Part shown: positions 36,298-46,997 of the stretch, piece by piece
How positions within the stretch are numbered: position 1 is the first letter of the stretch
Layout of the letters: the number at the start of each line of letters is the position of its first letter
Source of the DNA: Cryomorphaceae bacterium
GTDB taxonomy: Bacteria > Bacteroidota > Bacteroidia > Flavobacteriales > Flavobacteriaceae
Assembly: GCA_018646865.1 (NCBI GenBank)
Contig: JABGTW010000053.1
Location: 1 to 60,201, forward strand
DNA: 60,201 nt
Direction: 5' to 3'
The notes under the pieces: generated by a model
Seen by the model: only the letters and a program-made list of their open reading frames with translations
Told to the model about the DNA's origin: nothing
The model's database searches: none
Position numbers and translations under genes: made by a program

Positions 36298-36831
36298 ATG
36301 GAAAAGAAAATAAATTATACCATCTCAGTTTATACAGAAAACAATGTAGGTTTACTGCATAGACTTTCTGCAATATTTTTAAAGCGTCACATTAATATCG
36401 AAAGCTTTACCACCTCTGAGTGTGAAATCAAAGATGTTTTTAGATTTATAATTGTTGTTATAATGTCTAAAGAGGATGTTGAAAACATAGCTAAACAGAT
36501 TGAAAAGCAAGTAGAAGTTATAAAAGTATATTTTCATACTGATCATGAAACAATTTTTCAAGAGACAGCTCTTTATAAAATGAAATCATCATCACTTTTT
36601 GAAGAGAAACATATTCAAAATATTATTAAAGAATCTAATGCTAGAATTGTAACTGTTAATCCCGATTTCTTTGTTATAGAAAAAACAGGATTTAGAGATG
36701 ATACAGATAAGTTATATGAAAATTTGGAAGAATACGGACTTCTTCAATTTACAAGATCTGGAAGAATTGCTGTTTCAAAAGAAAAGATGGGTATATCAGA
36801 AATTTTGAATACTTTTAAAAATCAAAAATAA
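36298..36831 (+). CDS. ilvN: Acetolactate synthase small (regulatory) subunit
   Basis: This ACT-domain subunit stimulates IlvB and usually confers valine feedback. The 177 residues start with the ACT strand pattern [34 protein letters not shown]. The second, C-terminal half (about 85-177; [15 protein letters not shown]-like [18 protein letters not shown]) matches the long IlvH-type small subunit rather than the ~95-residue IlvN of E. coli. It lies between ilvB and ilvC with 1- and 5-base gaps. Confidence 0.95.
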   Translation: MEKKINYTISVYTENNVGLLHRLSAIFLKRHINIESFTTSECEIKDVFRFIIVVIMSKEDVENIAKQIEKQVEVIKVYFHTDHETIFQETALYKMKSSSLFEEKHIQNIIKESNARIVTVNPDFFVIEKTGFRDDTDKLYENLEEYGLLQFTRSGRIAVSKEKMGISEILNTFKNQK

Positions 36832-36836
36832 AAAGA

Positions 36837-38312
36837 ATGAAAAATTATTTTAATAGCTTATCATTTAGAGATAAATTAATGCAACTGGGTAGATGTAGAT
36901 TTATGGACTCATCAGAGTTTAATAATGGTGTTGAGTTTTTAAAGGATAAAAAAATTGCAATTGTAGGTTGTGGCGCTCAAGGTTTACATCAGGGATTAAA
37001 CATGAGAGATTCAGGACTAGATATCTCTTTTGTATTAAGACAATCATCTATAGATTCAAAAAGACAATCATTTATAAACGCATCTTCTAATGATTTTAGT
37101 ATTGGTAATTTTGAAGAAATAATTCCAAACGCAGATATAGTAATTAATCTAACTCCCGATAAAAATCATACTCCAGTTGTTGATCAATTAATGCCATTGA
37201 TGAAAAAAAATTCAATATTATCCTACTCTCACGGATTTAATATTGTTGAAGAAGGTATTAAGGTTAGAGAGGATATTACTGTAATTATGGTTGCTCCAAA
37301 ATCTCCAGGTTCAGAGGTTAGAGAAGAATATCTAAGAGGTTTTGGCGTTCCAACATTAATTGCTGTTCATCCAGAAAACGATATAAATGATATCGGATTT
37401 GATGCTGCAAAAGCCTATGCTGTTTCATTAGGTTCGCATAAAGCAGGTGTGCTTGAATCTTCTTTTGTCGCTGAAGTAAAATCAGATTTAATGGGAGAGC
37501 AAACTATTTTATGTGGAATGCTTCAAACAGGATCAATTCTGTGCTTTGATAGAATGACTGAGTTAGGAGTAGATCCTGCATTTGCATCTAAACTTATTCA
37601 ACATGGATGGGAAACTATTACTGAAGCATTGAAACATGGGGGGATAACTAATATGATGGATAGATTATCAAATCCAGCAAAATTAAAAGCTTATGAGTTA
37701 TCTGAAGAGTTGAAGTCAATTCTTTCGCCTTTATTTATTAAACATATGGATAACATTTTATCTGGTAATTTTTCTGAGACTATGATGAAAGATTGGGAAA
37801 ATGATGACAAAGAACTTTTAAATTGGAGAGAACAAACTAGTCAAACAGCTTTTGAAAAAACTGACCCTAGTTCTAAAGAATTTGAAGAACAGGATTATTT
37901 TAATAATGGAATCTTAATGATTGCTTTTGTGAAAGCTGGAGTAGAATTAGCATATGAAACAATGGTTGAAGCTGGAATTAAGGAAGAGTCCGCATATTAT
38001 GAATCTCTTCATGAGCTTCCTTTAATCGCTAATTTAGTTTCTCGTAAAAAACTTTATGAGATGAATAATATTATCTCAGATACTGCAGAATATGGATGCT
38101 ATTTATTTAATAATGAGGCGATTCCTTTATTATCAAACTTCTTTAAAAGTATTGATAGTGACGTAATAGGATCTAATACTATCAGTAATAATTCAAATTC
38201 AATTGATAATAAAAAACTAATAGAGGTCAATGATTCAATCAGATTTCATTCTATTGAAATTATTGGTGATGAATTAAGACAACATATGACTTCAATGAAA
38301 AAAGTACTGTGA
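36837..38312 (+). CDS. ilvC: Ketol-acid reductoisomerase (class II)
   Basis: IlvC is the NADPH-dependent isomeroreductase of the valine/isoleucine pathway. At 491 residues it is the long, class II form, the same length as E. coli IlvC. The nucleotide-binding glycine motif is [19 protein letters not shown]. The core [26 protein letters not shown] and [13 protein letters not shown] (magnesium-binding Asp/Glu) are intact. NADPH preference is the norm for class II. The gapN gene at the end of this operon is a possible NADPH source. Confidence 0.97.
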   Translation: MKNYFNSLSFRDKLMQLGRCRFMDSSEFNNGVEFLKDKKIAIVGCGAQGLHQGLNMRDSGLDISFVLRQSSIDSKRQSFINASSNDFSIGNFEEIIPNADIVINLTPDKNHTPVVDQLMPLMKKNSILSYSHGFNIVEEGIKVREDITVIMVAPKSPGSEVREEYLRGFGVPTLIAVHPENDINDIGFDAAKAYAVSLGSHKAGVLESSFVAEVKSDLMGEQTILCGMLQTGSILCFDRMTELGVDPAFASKLIQHGWETITEALKHGGITNMMDRLSNPAKLKAYELSEELKSILSPLFIKHMDNILSGNFSETMMKDWENDDKELLNWREQTSQTAFEKTDPSSKEFEEQDYFNNGILMIAFVKAGVELAYETMVEAGIKEESAYYESLHELPLIANLVSRKKLYEMNNIISDTAEYGCYLFNNEAIPLLSNFFKSIDSDVIGSNTISNNSNSIDNKKLIEVNDSIRFHSIEIIGDELRQHMTSMKKVL

Positions 38313-38315
38313 TAG

Positions 38316-39563
38316 ATGCAATTACCAAATTTAAATGGTGTAAAAAACGCATCCGATAATCTTAAAGATGTATCGATAGTTACTCCATTATTGCTAAACG
38401 AGAGACTATCTAAAAAGTTTAATTCTAGAATTTTCTTAAAAAGAGAAGACCTTCAAAAGGTTAGATCATTTAAAATTAGAGGTGCTTTCAACAAGATTAA
38501 ATCACTTGATTTAGATAATTCAAAAGACAAACAAATAATTTGTGCTAGTGCAGGGAATCATGCTCAAGGCTTTGCATATTCATGTAAAAAGCTAAAAATA
38601 TTTGGAACGGTTTATATGCCTGAAACTACTCCTAAGCAAAAAGTAGATAGAGTTAAAATGTTTGGAGGAGACTTTATTAAAATTATTTTAATTGGTGATA
38701 ATTTTGATGATGCTCAAAAAGAAGCTCAAAAAAAGATCAATGATGATACAATTTTTATTCATCCTTTTGATGATAATAATGTTATTGAAGGTCAAGGAAC
38801 TATTGCATTAGAACTCTTAAATCAGATTGATAAACATTTTGATTATTTAATTATACCTATTGGTGGTGGTGGATTAATTTCTGGAATAATAACCGTTTTT
38901 AAAGAGTTATCACCAAAAACTAAAATAATTGGAGTAGAAGCAAAAGGGGCTCCAGCAATGTTTAAATCAATTATGCAAAATAAAATTATTGAACTTAATA
39001 AAATAGATAATTTTGTTGATGGAGTTTCTATTAGAAAAATTGGAAATATACCTTTTGAAATTTGTAAAGATAATTTAGATGATTTGCTTCTTGTTCCTGA
39101 AGGTAAAGTATGCCAAACGATTCTAGATTTGTACAATAAAGATGGTATAGTGGCTGAGCCAGCTGGAGCAATAGGAATATCGGCTCTTGAAATGTACCAT
39201 GAAAAGTTTACTAATAAAAATGTAGGTGTTTTAATTTGTGGGGGTAACAATGATATCACCAGAATGTCAGAAATTAAAGAAAGAGCTTTACTTTATTCAA
39301 ATCTTAAGCACTACTTTGTTGTAAAATTTCCTCAAAGATCAGGTGCTTTAAAAGAATTCGTCAATAATGTGCTTGGAGAAAATGATGATATTACATTTTT
39401 TGAATATGTAAAAAAGAACAATAGAGAATATACAACGGCTATTGTTGGAATAGAGTTAAAGTTATCTAAAGATTTATTGTACTTAACAAAAAAAATGAAA
39501 GAAAATGGTTTCTTTAGCGAGTATTTAAATGATAAACCAGAAACCTTACGTTTTTTAATATAA
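38316..39563 (+). CDS. ilvA: Threonine ammonia-lyase (threonine deaminase)
   Basis: IlvA is the PLP enzyme converting threonine to 2-oxobutyrate, the entry to isoleucine. In 415 residues the PLP lysine is K53 ([10 protein letters not shown]), [14 protein letters not shown] and the phosphate-binding loop [10 protein letters not shown] follow. The C-terminal ~80 residues form one ACT-like regulatory domain ([16 protein letters not shown]) instead of the two of E. coli IlvA (514 residues). Isoleucine regulation through that domain is likely. It lies in the ilv operon, where it complements the citramalate route encoded in the facing leu operon. Confidence 0.95.
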   Translation: MQLPNLNGVKNASDNLKDVSIVTPLLLNERLSKKFNSRIFLKREDLQKVRSFKIRGAFNKIKSLDLDNSKDKQIICASAGNHAQGFAYSCKKLKIFGTVYMPETTPKQKVDRVKMFGGDFIKIILIGDNFDDAQKEAQKKINDDTIFIHPFDDNNVIEGQGTIALELLNQIDKHFDYLIIPIGGGGLISGIITVFKELSPKTKIIGVEAKGAPAMFKSIMQNKIIELNKIDNFVDGVSIRKIGNIPFEICKDNLDDLLLVPEGKVCQTILDLYNKDGIVAEPAGAIGISALEMYHEKFTNKNVGVLICGGNNDITRMSEIKERALLYSNLKHYFVVKFPQRSGALKEFVNNVLGENDDITFFEYVKKNNREYTTAIVGIELKLSKDLLYLTKKMKENGFFSEYLNDKPETLRFLI

Positions 39564-39568
39564 ATAAT

Positions 39569-41146
39569 ATGTCTGCAGCAAACTTTAAAATTGATCAATT
39601 GCATTGTAGGGAATATTTAGTTGATGGTGAACTTAAGAGATGGGATGGTGATACATCTGAAGTATTCTCAACTATTGATTCAAATCCTGATACTCCGTAT
39701 TCTCCAACTTTACTTGGATCTATACCTGATATGGATTCGGAGTCTGCTATCGAAGCTTTAGAATCAGCTAGGAAAGCTTTTAATCGAGGACAAGGTATAT
39801 GGCCAACAATGAAAGTTAGAGATAGATTAAAGGCCATGAAAAGGTTTGCTGATAAAATGAATGAACATAGAGATCAAATAGTTAATCTTTTAATGTGGGA
39901 AATTGGTAAGAACCAGTCTGATTCAGAAAAAGAATTTGATCGTACAGTTAAATATATTTATGATACAATTGATGAGTATAAAAATATAGATAGATCATCT
40001 TCTAGGTTTGAGAAGGATTCTGGAATTCATGCTCACATAAGAAGAGGACCTCTTGGAGTAGTCTTATGCTTGGGACCATATAACTACCCTCTCAACGAGA
40101 CTTTTTGTCTTTTAATTCCTGCAATCTTAATGGGAAATACAACAATATTTAAACCTGCTAAACATGGTGTTCTTTTGATTTCACCTTTATTAAAAGCGTT
40201 TAAGGAGTGCTTCCCTCCAGGAGTAGTAAATATACTTTTTGGAAGAGGTAGAAAAATTTGTCCTCCAATTATGCAAACTGGTCATGTAGATGTTTTAGCA
40301 TTAATAGGTCATAGTTCCTCCGCAGTAGCACTTCAAGATCAACACCCTAATAAGAATAGATTAAGATTAGTTCTCGGACTAGAAGCTAAAAATCCGGGTA
40401 TTATTTTACCTGATGCTGATATGGATTTAACTATCCAGGAATGTGTTTCAGGATCTTTATCTTTTAATGGTCAAAGATGTACTGCTTTGAAAGTATTGTA
40501 TGTTCATGAATCAATAGCTAATGAATTTAATAAAAGATTTTCTGAAGCTGTTGATAATCTAAAATTTGGCATGCCTTGGGAAAAAGATGCTTTTCTTACT
40601 CCTCTTCCTGAACCATCTAAACCTCAATACATTAAGGATCTAATTGAGGATGCTATTTTTAAAGGTGCTAGTGTAATTAATAAAAAAGGTGGAAAAATAA
40701 CAGATAATTATTGCTTTCCTGCAGTTTTATTCCCAGTCAATGATTCTATGAAAGTATTTGAAGAGGAACAATTTGGTCCAGTTGTCCCTATTATTCCATT
40801 CAAAGATATTGATAAACCTTTAGATGATATGGCTAATTCTGATTATGGTCAACAGGTAAGTCTTTTTGGAAGTGATACAAAAAAAATAGGTCCTTTGATA
40901 GATACATTAGCTAATCTAGTCTGTCGAGTAAATCTAAACAGCTCTTGTCAAAGAGGTCCAGATATTTATCCTTTTACTGGTAGAAAAAATTCTGCTGTTA
41001 GTACTTTGAGTGTTCATGATGCCTTAAGAGCTTTCTCTATCAGAACTTTTGTAGCTTCAAAGGATAACGTTCACAATAACAGAATATTGAAAAAATTATT
41101 AGATTCAAATGACTCTAATTTTATTTCAACAGATTATATCCTTTAA
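39569..41146 (+). CDS. gapN: NADP-dependent non-phosphorylating glyceraldehyde-3-phosphate dehydrogenase
   Basis: GapN oxidises glyceraldehyde-3-phosphate to 3-phosphoglycerate while making NADPH. It belongs to the ALDH superfamily (525 residues). Features typical of GapN are [22 protein letters not shown] with [10 protein letters not shown], the glutamate in [10 protein letters not shown], and the catalytic cysteine in [27 protein letters not shown] is the general ALDH motif. It ends the ilv operon, 5 bases after ilvA, and overlaps the convergent leuB by 4 bases. Some other ALDH specificity remains possible. Confidence 0.85.
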   Translation: MSAANFKIDQLHCREYLVDGELKRWDGDTSEVFSTIDSNPDTPYSPTLLGSIPDMDSESAIEALESARKAFNRGQGIWPTMKVRDRLKAMKRFADKMNEHRDQIVNLLMWEIGKNQSDSEKEFDRTVKYIYDTIDEYKNIDRSSSRFEKDSGIHAHIRRGPLGVVLCLGPYNYPLNETFCLLIPAILMGNTTIFKPAKHGVLLISPLLKAFKECFPPGVVNILFGRGRKICPPIMQTGHVDVLALIGHSSSAVALQDQHPNKNRLRLVLGLEAKNPGIILPDADMDLTIQECVSGSLSFNGQRCTALKVLYVHESIANEFNKRFSEAVDNLKFGMPWEKDAFLTPLPEPSKPQYIKDLIEDAIFKGASVINKKGGKITDNYCFPAVLFPVNDSMKVFEEEQFGPVVPIIPFKDIDKPLDDMANSDYGQQVSLFGSDTKKIGPLIDTLANLVCRVNLNSSCQRGPDIYPFTGRKNSAVSTLSVHDALRAFSIRTFVASKDNVHNNRILKKLLDSNDSNFISTDYIL

Positions 41147-42210
41147 TTATTAAGTATAAACTCTACTATATAGTCTCCAACTTCATCTGTTGCATAACTC
41201 TTATGATCTTTACTTAAATCAGGAGTAGTAATTCCTTTTAATAGTGAGTTTTCAACTGCTTTATTTATAAGGTTTGTTTCATTTTTAAGATTAAAAGTAT
41301 GATCTAGCATCATAGAAAGTGATAAAATTGAAGCTATAGGGTTAGCAATTTTTTTACCAGTAGCTTCTGGATAAGAACCATGAATCGGTTCATATAAAGC
41401 ATTATTTGATCCTACAGAGGCTGAAGGCATTAGACCTATTGATCCTGATATTACTGAAGCTTCATCAGTTAGAATATCTCCAAAAAGGTTTGATGTTATT
41501 AATACATCGTATGAGCTAGGCCACTGAATAAGTCTCATTGCAACAGCATCAACAAATTCATATGAAACTTTAACTTCAGGATAATTTTTTTCCATACTTT
41601 GAACAGTCTCTCTCCAAAGTCTAGAAGTTTCAAGTATATTGGCTTTATCAACACAACATAGTTTTTTTGATCTTTTTTGTGCATATTCGAATCCCATTTT
41701 TGCAATTCTGATAATCTCATCTCTTGAATATTGACATGTATCAAATGCATAATTATCATCATTTTTCCTTCCTCTTTCACCAAAATAAATTCCACCAGTA
41801 AGCTCTCTCACAAAAAGTATATCAGTCCCAGTTATCCTATCTTCTTTAATAGGAGACATACCTAAAAGCGAATCAAACACTATGGTGGGTCTCAAATTTG
41901 CATAAAGACCCAGCTTCTTTCTCAGTTTAAGTAACCCTTGTTCAGGTCTTACTTTAGCTTTTGGATCATTATCATATTTAGGGTCTCCAATAGCTCCAAA
42001 TAAAACTGCATCAGACTCTAGACATAGTTTATGAGTTTCATCAGGATAAGGATCATTATAATGGTCTATTGCAATAGCACCAACTAATCCATGATTCATT
42101 TCAACCTCATGATTAAATTTTTTTGCTAGGCAATTAAGAACTTTTATAGACTCGTTTGTAACCTCCGGCCCAATTCCATCTCCTGGAAGTACAGCTATCT
42201 TTAATTTCAT
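41143..42210 (-). CDS. leuB: 3-isopropylmalate dehydrogenase
   Basis: LeuB oxidises 3-isopropylmalate in leucine synthesis; the same enzyme oxidises 3-methylmalate in the citramalate route to isoleucine. The 355 residues carry [18 protein letters not shown], the [14 protein letters not shown] region, [12 protein letters not shown] and the [17 protein letters not shown] metal/isopropylmalate site, plus [17 protein letters not shown]. It is last in the leuA-leuC-leuD-cimA-leuB operon, with a 4-base overlap with the preceding synthase gene. Confidence 0.96.
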   Translation of the reverse strand: MKLKIAVLPGDGIGPEVTNESIKVLNCLAKKFNHEVEMNHGLVGAIAIDHYNDPYPDETHKLCLESDAVLFGAIGDPKYDNDPKAKVRPEQGLLKLRKKLGLYANLRPTIVFDSLLGMSPIKEDRITGTDILFVRELTGGIYFGERGRKNDDNYAFDTCQYSRDEIIRIAKMGFEYAQKRSKKLCCVDKANILETSRLWRETVQSMEKNYPEVKVSYEFVDAVAMRLIQWPSSYDVLITSNLFGDILTDEASVISGSIGLMPSASVGSNNALYEPIHGSYPEATGKKIANPIASILSLSMMLDHTFNLKNETNLINKAVENSLLKGITTPDLSKDHKSYATDEVGDYIVEFILNN

Positions 42211-43727
42211 ATTTTTTCCGTGTTTAACATTTTTTCTGTTGCCTTAATTGCAGCTACTGTTTGATCAGTATCTAATCCTCTTGTTTTATATTTCTTTATA
42301 CCAGTATCCCAAGTAATTGTTGTTTCACAAAATGCATCAGAATGGCTGCCTGGAGGAATTCTAACCGCATAGTCAATTAATTTAGGGAGAAGTCTTTTTT
42401 GATTAGAATATATTTTTTTAAGAGCATTCATAAATGCATCAAATTGACCATCTCCTGAACAACTTTCTTGATAAAGCTTATTATTAATTAACAAAGACAA
42501 TGATGCAGATGGTCTAAGTGTCTTTGCATGTGTTAATACATAGGATTCAATAACTATATTTTTCTTTTTAGTAGGATAATCTAACGCATCACTTATAATG
42601 TATGGTAAGTCTTCAATAGTTACCTTTTCTTTTTTATCACCAAGTTCAATAACTTTAGATGTAATAATTCCTAACTCTTCATTGTTTAGTTTAATTCCTA
42701 ACTCGTCTAAATTTTTCTTAATATTTGCTTTTCCTGATGTTTTTCCAAGTGCGTATTTTCTTTTTCTTCCAAATCGACTTGGATTTAAGTTGTTGTAGTA
42801 AAGATTCTTTTTGTTATCCCCATCAGCGTGTACTCCAGCTGTCTGAGTAAAAACGTTTTCTCCAACAATTGGTTTGTTAGAAGATACAGTTTGACCAGAA
42901 AAAGTTGAAATTAGTTTACTCGCTTTAAATAAACTCTTTTCATCAACATTGATTTCAATATTTGGTAAAAAATCTTTAATTGCCGCAACAGCACTTGACA
43001 AGGGAGTGTTTCCAGCTCTTTCGCCCATTCCGTTTATAGTTAAATGTAATCCATTACATCCAGCCCTTATTGCCTCCATTGAGTTTCCAACACTAAGATC
43101 ATAGTCATTGTGACCATGAAAATCAATATGAAATTTAGGAAACTTTGATTTAACTTCTTTAATAAATTCATAGGTTTCAGTATGAGTCAAAATTCCAAGT
43201 GTGTCAGGTAATAATATTCTCTTTATTTTTTGATTATATAAAAAACCTAAAAATTCAATAACATATTCTTTGCTGTTTTTCATTCCATTACTCCAGTCCT
43301 CTAGGTATACATTAGTTTGAATTGAGTTTTTTTCTGCTGTATTTATTATTTTAGAAATATCATCATAGTGATTTTTGGGTGTTTTTTTTAATTGATGTTC
43401 TAGATGATTAAGAGATCCTTTTGTAAGTAAATTTTGAACTTTACATCCAGATTCTAATAACCATTCTATTGATTTGCCATTATCAAGAAATGTTAAGACT
43501 TCAATTTTATCAATATGATTATTTTCTGTTGCCCAATTAGTTATTTCTTTAACTGAATTAAGCTCACCTTCAGAAACTCTTGCAGATGCAACTTCAATTC
43601 TATCAATCTTCAATTCTTCTAAAAGTAGTTTAGCAATTGTTAGTTTTTCTTTTGGGGAATATGAAACTCCAGATGTCTGTTCACCATCTCTTAGAGTTGT
43701 GTCCATTATTTCTATATTGCGATTCAT
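42207..43727 (-). CDS. cimA: Citramalate synthase (LeuA-like, Leptospira CimA type)
   Basis: This 506-residue LeuA-family enzyme comprises a TIM barrel (1-~290) and a C-terminal LeuA-type regulatory domain (~370-506). Catalytic R13-D14 (TTLRDGEQ), T176 (LPDTLG) and HGHND are present. Its N-terminal half closely follows Leptospira citramalate synthase as I remember it. The residues lining the pyruvate pocket there (L81, L104, Y144) correspond to L78, L101 and Y141 here (offset 3). LEDWSNG and LLTKGSLNHLE are shared. It should condense pyruvate and acetyl-CoA to citramalate, a threonine-independent start for isoleucine. A 2-isopropylmalate synthase role is less likely because a separate leuA is in the operon. 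Confidence 0.85.
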   Translation of the reverse strand: MNRNIEIMDTTLRDGEQTSGVSYSPKEKLTIAKLLLEELKIDRIEVASARVSEGELNSVKEITNWATENNHIDKIEVLTFLDNGKSIEWLLESGCKVQNLLTKGSLNHLEHQLKKTPKNHYDDISKIINTAEKNSIQTNVYLEDWSNGMKNSKEYVIEFLGFLYNQKIKRILLPDTLGILTHTETYEFIKEVKSKFPKFHIDFHGHNDYDLSVGNSMEAIRAGCNGLHLTINGMGERAGNTPLSSAVAAIKDFLPNIEINVDEKSLFKASKLISTFSGQTVSSNKPIVGENVFTQTAGVHADGDNKKNLYYNNLNPSRFGRKRKYALGKTSGKANIKKNLDELGIKLNNEELGIITSKVIELGDKKEKVTIEDLPYIISDALDYPTKKKNIVIESYVLTHAKTLRPSASLSLLINNKLYQESCSGDGQFDAFMNALKKIYSNQKRLLPKLIDYAVRIPPGSHSDAFCETTITWDTGIKKYKTRGLDTDQTVAAIKATEKMLNTEKI

Positions 43728-44323
43728 TAATAGATGAATTTGTTTGCAAAGCTAGAAATTTCCTTTTTCTTATTTAATAAATAATCAATATCATCATATC
43801 CATTAGACATGTTATCCTTTTTATAGACACTGATTTTAAACCTTTCTTTTTTATCTAATTTTTTGATTTTAAATTCTTGATTTTCCAGATTAACTTCAAA
43901 GGTACTATTAGGGTCTTCATCTATTTGAGAGAAAATTTCAGCTAAAAAAGGATCAGAAACTTGAATCGGAAGGACTCCAATATTAAGACAATTATTTTTA
44001 AATATATCTGCAAAAAAACTTGATACTACTACTCTAAACCCATAATCATATATAGCCCAAACTGCATGCTCTCTTGATGAACCACATCCAAAATTTTTTC
44101 CAGCAATTAATATTTTACCATTGTAATTAATATTATTTAAAGGGAATGATTCAACAGGTGAGTCATCAGAATTATATCTCCAGTCTCTAAATAGATTATT
44201 CCCAAAACCTTTTCTTTCTGTTGCTTTTAAAAATCTTGCTGGAATTATTTGGTCAGTATCAACATTATCAATATTTAATGGAACCGCAGTACTATTTAGT
44301 ATTTTAAATTTATCGTAAGCCAT
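43727..44323 (-). CDS. leuD: 3-isopropylmalate dehydratase small subunit
   Basis: LeuD is the swivelling-domain subunit of the aconitase-family isomerase (198 residues, E. coli 201). It has the NIDNVDTDQIIPARFLK motif, GKNFGCGSSREHAVWA at the substrate-binding loop and NCLNIGVLPI. It works with LeuC, encoded 4 bases upstream, and the pair also isomerises citramalate in organisms with CimA. Its stop overlaps the cimA start by one base. Confidence 0.96.
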   Translation of the reverse strand: MAYDKFKILNSTAVPLNIDNVDTDQIIPARFLKATERKGFGNNLFRDWRYNSDDSPVESFPLNNINYNGKILIAGKNFGCGSSREHAVWAIYDYGFRVVVSSFFADIFKNNCLNIGVLPIQVSDPFLAEIFSQIDEDPNSTFEVNLENQEFKIKKLDKKERFKISVYKKDNMSNGYDDIDYLLNKKKEISSFANKFIY

Positions 44324-44327
44324 ATAA

Positions 44328-45719
44328 TTAGATTATTTCTCTTGGGTCTGTAATTTTTCCAGTTATTGCTGTTGCTGCAGCTACCAGTGGGCTAGCTAAA
44401 AGTGTTCTAGCTCCTGGACCTTGCCTTCCCTCAAAATTTCTATTAGTAGTACTAACAGCATATTTTCCTTTTGGAATTTTATCATCATTCATTGCTAAAC
44501 AAGCTGAACAGCCAGGTTCTCTTAGTTTAAATCCTGAATCGGTTAAAATATCAAGTATTCCTTCATCTTTTATACTTTTCAGAACTTTATGTGAGCCTGG
44601 AACAAGCCAAGCATCAACATTATCAGATTTTCTTTTCCCTTTAATTATACTAGCAAAAGTTCTAAAATCTTCAATTCTACCATTTGTACAACTACCTAAA
44701 AAGACATAATCAATTTTTTTACCAATCATTTGATCTCCTTCTTTAAAATCCATATAATCTAGAGCCTTTAGATATGATGCTTTTGAATCTGATTTTTTTG
44801 ATGTAGGAATTGATTTCGAAATAGGTATAGCCATTCCAGGATTAGTTCCATATGTAATCATAGGTTCTATCTCTTCTCCTTTAAAATTGTATTCTTTATC
44901 AAAAACAGCTCCCTTATCGGTTTTTAATTTAGACCAATAACTTATAGCTTTATCCCATTCTTCTTCTTTTGGCGCGTATTCTTTACCCTTTATATACTTA
45001 AATGTTTTTTCATCAGGGGCAATCATTCCACCTCTAGCACCCATTTCAATACTTAGGTTACACACGGTCATTCTTCCTTCCATACTCATTTCTTTAAATA
45101 CTTTACCTGAGTATTCTACAAAAAAACCAGTAGCTCCAGAGGAAGACAACTTTGAAATTATAAATATTGCAACATCTTTAGGTGTAACATGAGACTTAAG
45201 TTCTCCATCAACATTAATTCTCATTTTTTTTGGTTTCTGTTGCATAATAGATTGACATGCTAAAACCATTTCTACTTCAGAAGTTCCAATTCCAAATGCT
45301 ATCGCGCCAAATGCTCCATGAGTAGATGTATGAGAATCACCACAAACAATTGTTAGTCCAGGCTGAGTAATACCGTTTTCGGGCCCAACAACATGAACTA
45401 TTCCATTCTTTTTGTGCCCTAATCCCCAAAAATCAATTCCATGCTCGTTACAATTTTTTTCTAATGTTTTAACCTGAATGGCAGATAATTCATCTTTTAT
45501 TGGTAGATGTTGATTTATTGTAGGGGTGTTATGGTCTGCAGTTGCAAATGTTCTTTCTGGATACATTACTTTAAGCCCCCTATTTTTAAGACCTACAAAT
45601 GCTACAGGACTTGTAACTTCATGAATGAAATGTCGATCAATAAATAATACATCAGGTCCATCTTCAATCTTTTCAATCACATGGGAGTCCCAGACTTTAT
45701 CAAAAATTGTCTTAGTCAT
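44328..45719 (-). CDS. leuC: 3-isopropylmalate dehydratase large subunit
   Basis: LeuC is the [4Fe-4S] subunit of isopropylmalate isomerase (463 residues, E. coli 466). Cluster cysteines are in [13 protein letters not shown] and in [38 protein letters not shown] and [17 protein letters not shown]-type sequence (split across the C-terminus) are signatures. It overlaps leuA upstream by 8 bases and sits 4 bases before leuD, so the genes are probably translated in a coupled way. Confidence 0.97.
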   Translation of the reverse strand: MTKTIFDKVWDSHVIEKIEDGPDVLFIDRHFIHEVTSPVAFVGLKNRGLKVMYPERTFATADHNTPTINQHLPIKDELSAIQVKTLEKNCNEHGIDFWGLGHKKNGIVHVVGPENGITQPGLTIVCGDSHTSTHGAFGAIAFGIGTSEVEMVLACQSIMQQKPKKMRINVDGELKSHVTPKDVAIFIISKLSSSGATGFFVEYSGKVFKEMSMEGRMTVCNLSIEMGARGGMIAPDEKTFKYIKGKEYAPKEEEWDKAISYWSKLKTDKGAVFDKEYNFKGEEIEPMITYGTNPGMAIPISKSIPTSKKSDSKASYLKALDYMDFKEGDQMIGKKIDYVFLGSCTNGRIEDFRTFASIIKGKRKSDNVDAWLVPGSHKVLKSIKDEGILDILTDSGFKLREPGCSACLAMNDDKIPKGKYAVSTTNRNFEGRQGPGARTLLASPLVAAATAITGKITDPREII

Positions 45720-46872
45720 ATTTAATATTTTGCTTTTTAAGCATAACAGGAAAATCGGATTCTGTTACTTCTTTCTTTTTATCTGCGACAATTAAAAATT
45801 CACTATAAACATTGTCTAGTTCATTCTTACTCAAATTTACTCCAAATTCTTTCATTCTAAAAGCTAAAGCAGCTCTTCCGCTTCTTGCAGTTAAAACAAT
45901 GGATGATTTATCAACTCCTACATCTAAAGGGTCTATTATTTCATAAGTCTCCCTTTTCTTAATCACTCCATCTTGATGAATTCCTGAACTATGAGCAAAA
46001 GCATTTGAACCAACAATTGCTTTGTTGGGTTGAACAGGCATGCCCATTAAATCAGAAACTTTTTGGCTTGTATCATTAAGAAGTTTTGAGTTAATATTAG
46101 TATATAAATCTAGTTCAGAATGCTGTTTTAATACCATAACAACTTCTTCTAGGGATGTGTTTCCTGCTCTTTCACCAATTCCGTTAATAGTACATTCAAT
46201 TTGTCTTGCACCATTTATTACTCCATAAATTGAATTAGCGGTAGCTAGTCCCAAATCATTATGACAATGGCAGGAAATAGTAACATTTTCAATACCCTTA
46301 ACATTATCGATTAGAAATTTAATCTTATTTCCGTATTCATCTGGAAGGCAATAACCTGTCGTGTCAGGTATATTTAAAACAGTAGCACCTGATTTAATTA
46401 CTTCTTCACAAACCCTAGCAAGAAATTCATTATCTGTTCTACCCGCATCTTCAGCATAAAATTCAACATCTTCTACATATTTTTTGGCATGAGAAACTGA
46501 CTTTTTAGCTAATTCAATTATAGATTCTTTATTCGAATTAAATTTATGTTTGATATGAATCTCAGAGGTTCCTATACCAGTATGAATCCGAGGTTTTATT
46601 GCACTTTTAAGTGACTCTGCTGCAACATCAATATCTTTTTCATTTGCTCTACTAAGTGCACAAACTGAAGCGTTCTTAATAATTTTTGAAATTTCCACTA
46701 CAGATTTAAAATCTCCAGGACTTGATATTGGGAATCCAGCTTCTATAATATCTGCACCAAGAAAATCAATTCTTTCAGCTAAGATTAACTTACTTTTAGT
46801 ATCAAGCTTACAGCCTGGCACTTGCTCGCCATCTCTCAATGTGGTGTCAAATATTTTAACCTGATTTTTCAT
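45712..46872 (-). CDS. leuA: 2-isopropylmalate synthase lacking the regulatory domain
   Basis: LeuA condenses 3-methyl-2-oxobutanoate with acetyl-CoA, the first leucine step. Using the ATG at 46872 it has 386 residues. The catalytic barrel is complete: [74 protein letters not shown] and [12 protein letters not shown]. The C-terminal leucine-sensing domain of the 520-residue E. coli enzyme is missing; the protein ends soon after the helical subdomain. A TTG one codon upstream (46875) is an unlikely alternative start. First gene of the leu operon. Confidence 0.94.
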   Translation of the reverse strand: MKNQVKIFDTTLRDGEQVPGCKLDTKSKLILAERIDFLGADIIEAGFPISSPGDFKSVVEISKIIKNASVCALSRANEKDIDVAAESLKSAIKPRIHTGIGTSEIHIKHKFNSNKESIIELAKKSVSHAKKYVEDVEFYAEDAGRTDNEFLARVCEEVIKSGATVLNIPDTTGYCLPDEYGNKIKFLIDNVKGIENVTISCHCHNDLGLATANSIYGVINGARQIECTINGIGERAGNTSLEEVVMVLKQHSELDLYTNINSKLLNDTSQKVSDLMGMPVQPNKAIVGSNAFAHSSGIHQDGVIKKRETYEIIDPLDVGVDKSSIVLTARSGRAALAFRMKEFGVNLSKNELDNVYSEFLIVADKKKEVTESDFPVMLKKQNIKYD

Positions 46873-46997
46873 CAATTACTAAATTATTGCTTTAATGCTG
46901 ATACTTAAAAAAAAGTATATTAATTTTACAATACCCGATTTATGTTTTATTATTATAAATATCTGTAAATTAACATATTAATTAAAAATTTAATACA

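Noticed and set aside
38843-39259. 138-codon reverse frame inside ilvA
   Set aside because: Antisense shadow of a well-conserved coding gene; its product has no recognisable features and there is no promoter for it. The same applies to long reverse frames inside priA (1677-2081) and the forward frame inside ftsK (25404-25775).
46905-46922. Hairpin ATACTT-A6-AAGTAT upstream of leuA as attenuator or terminator
   Set aside because: The stem is only 6 A/T-rich base pairs and no T run follows it; it is likely just low-complexity AT sequence.
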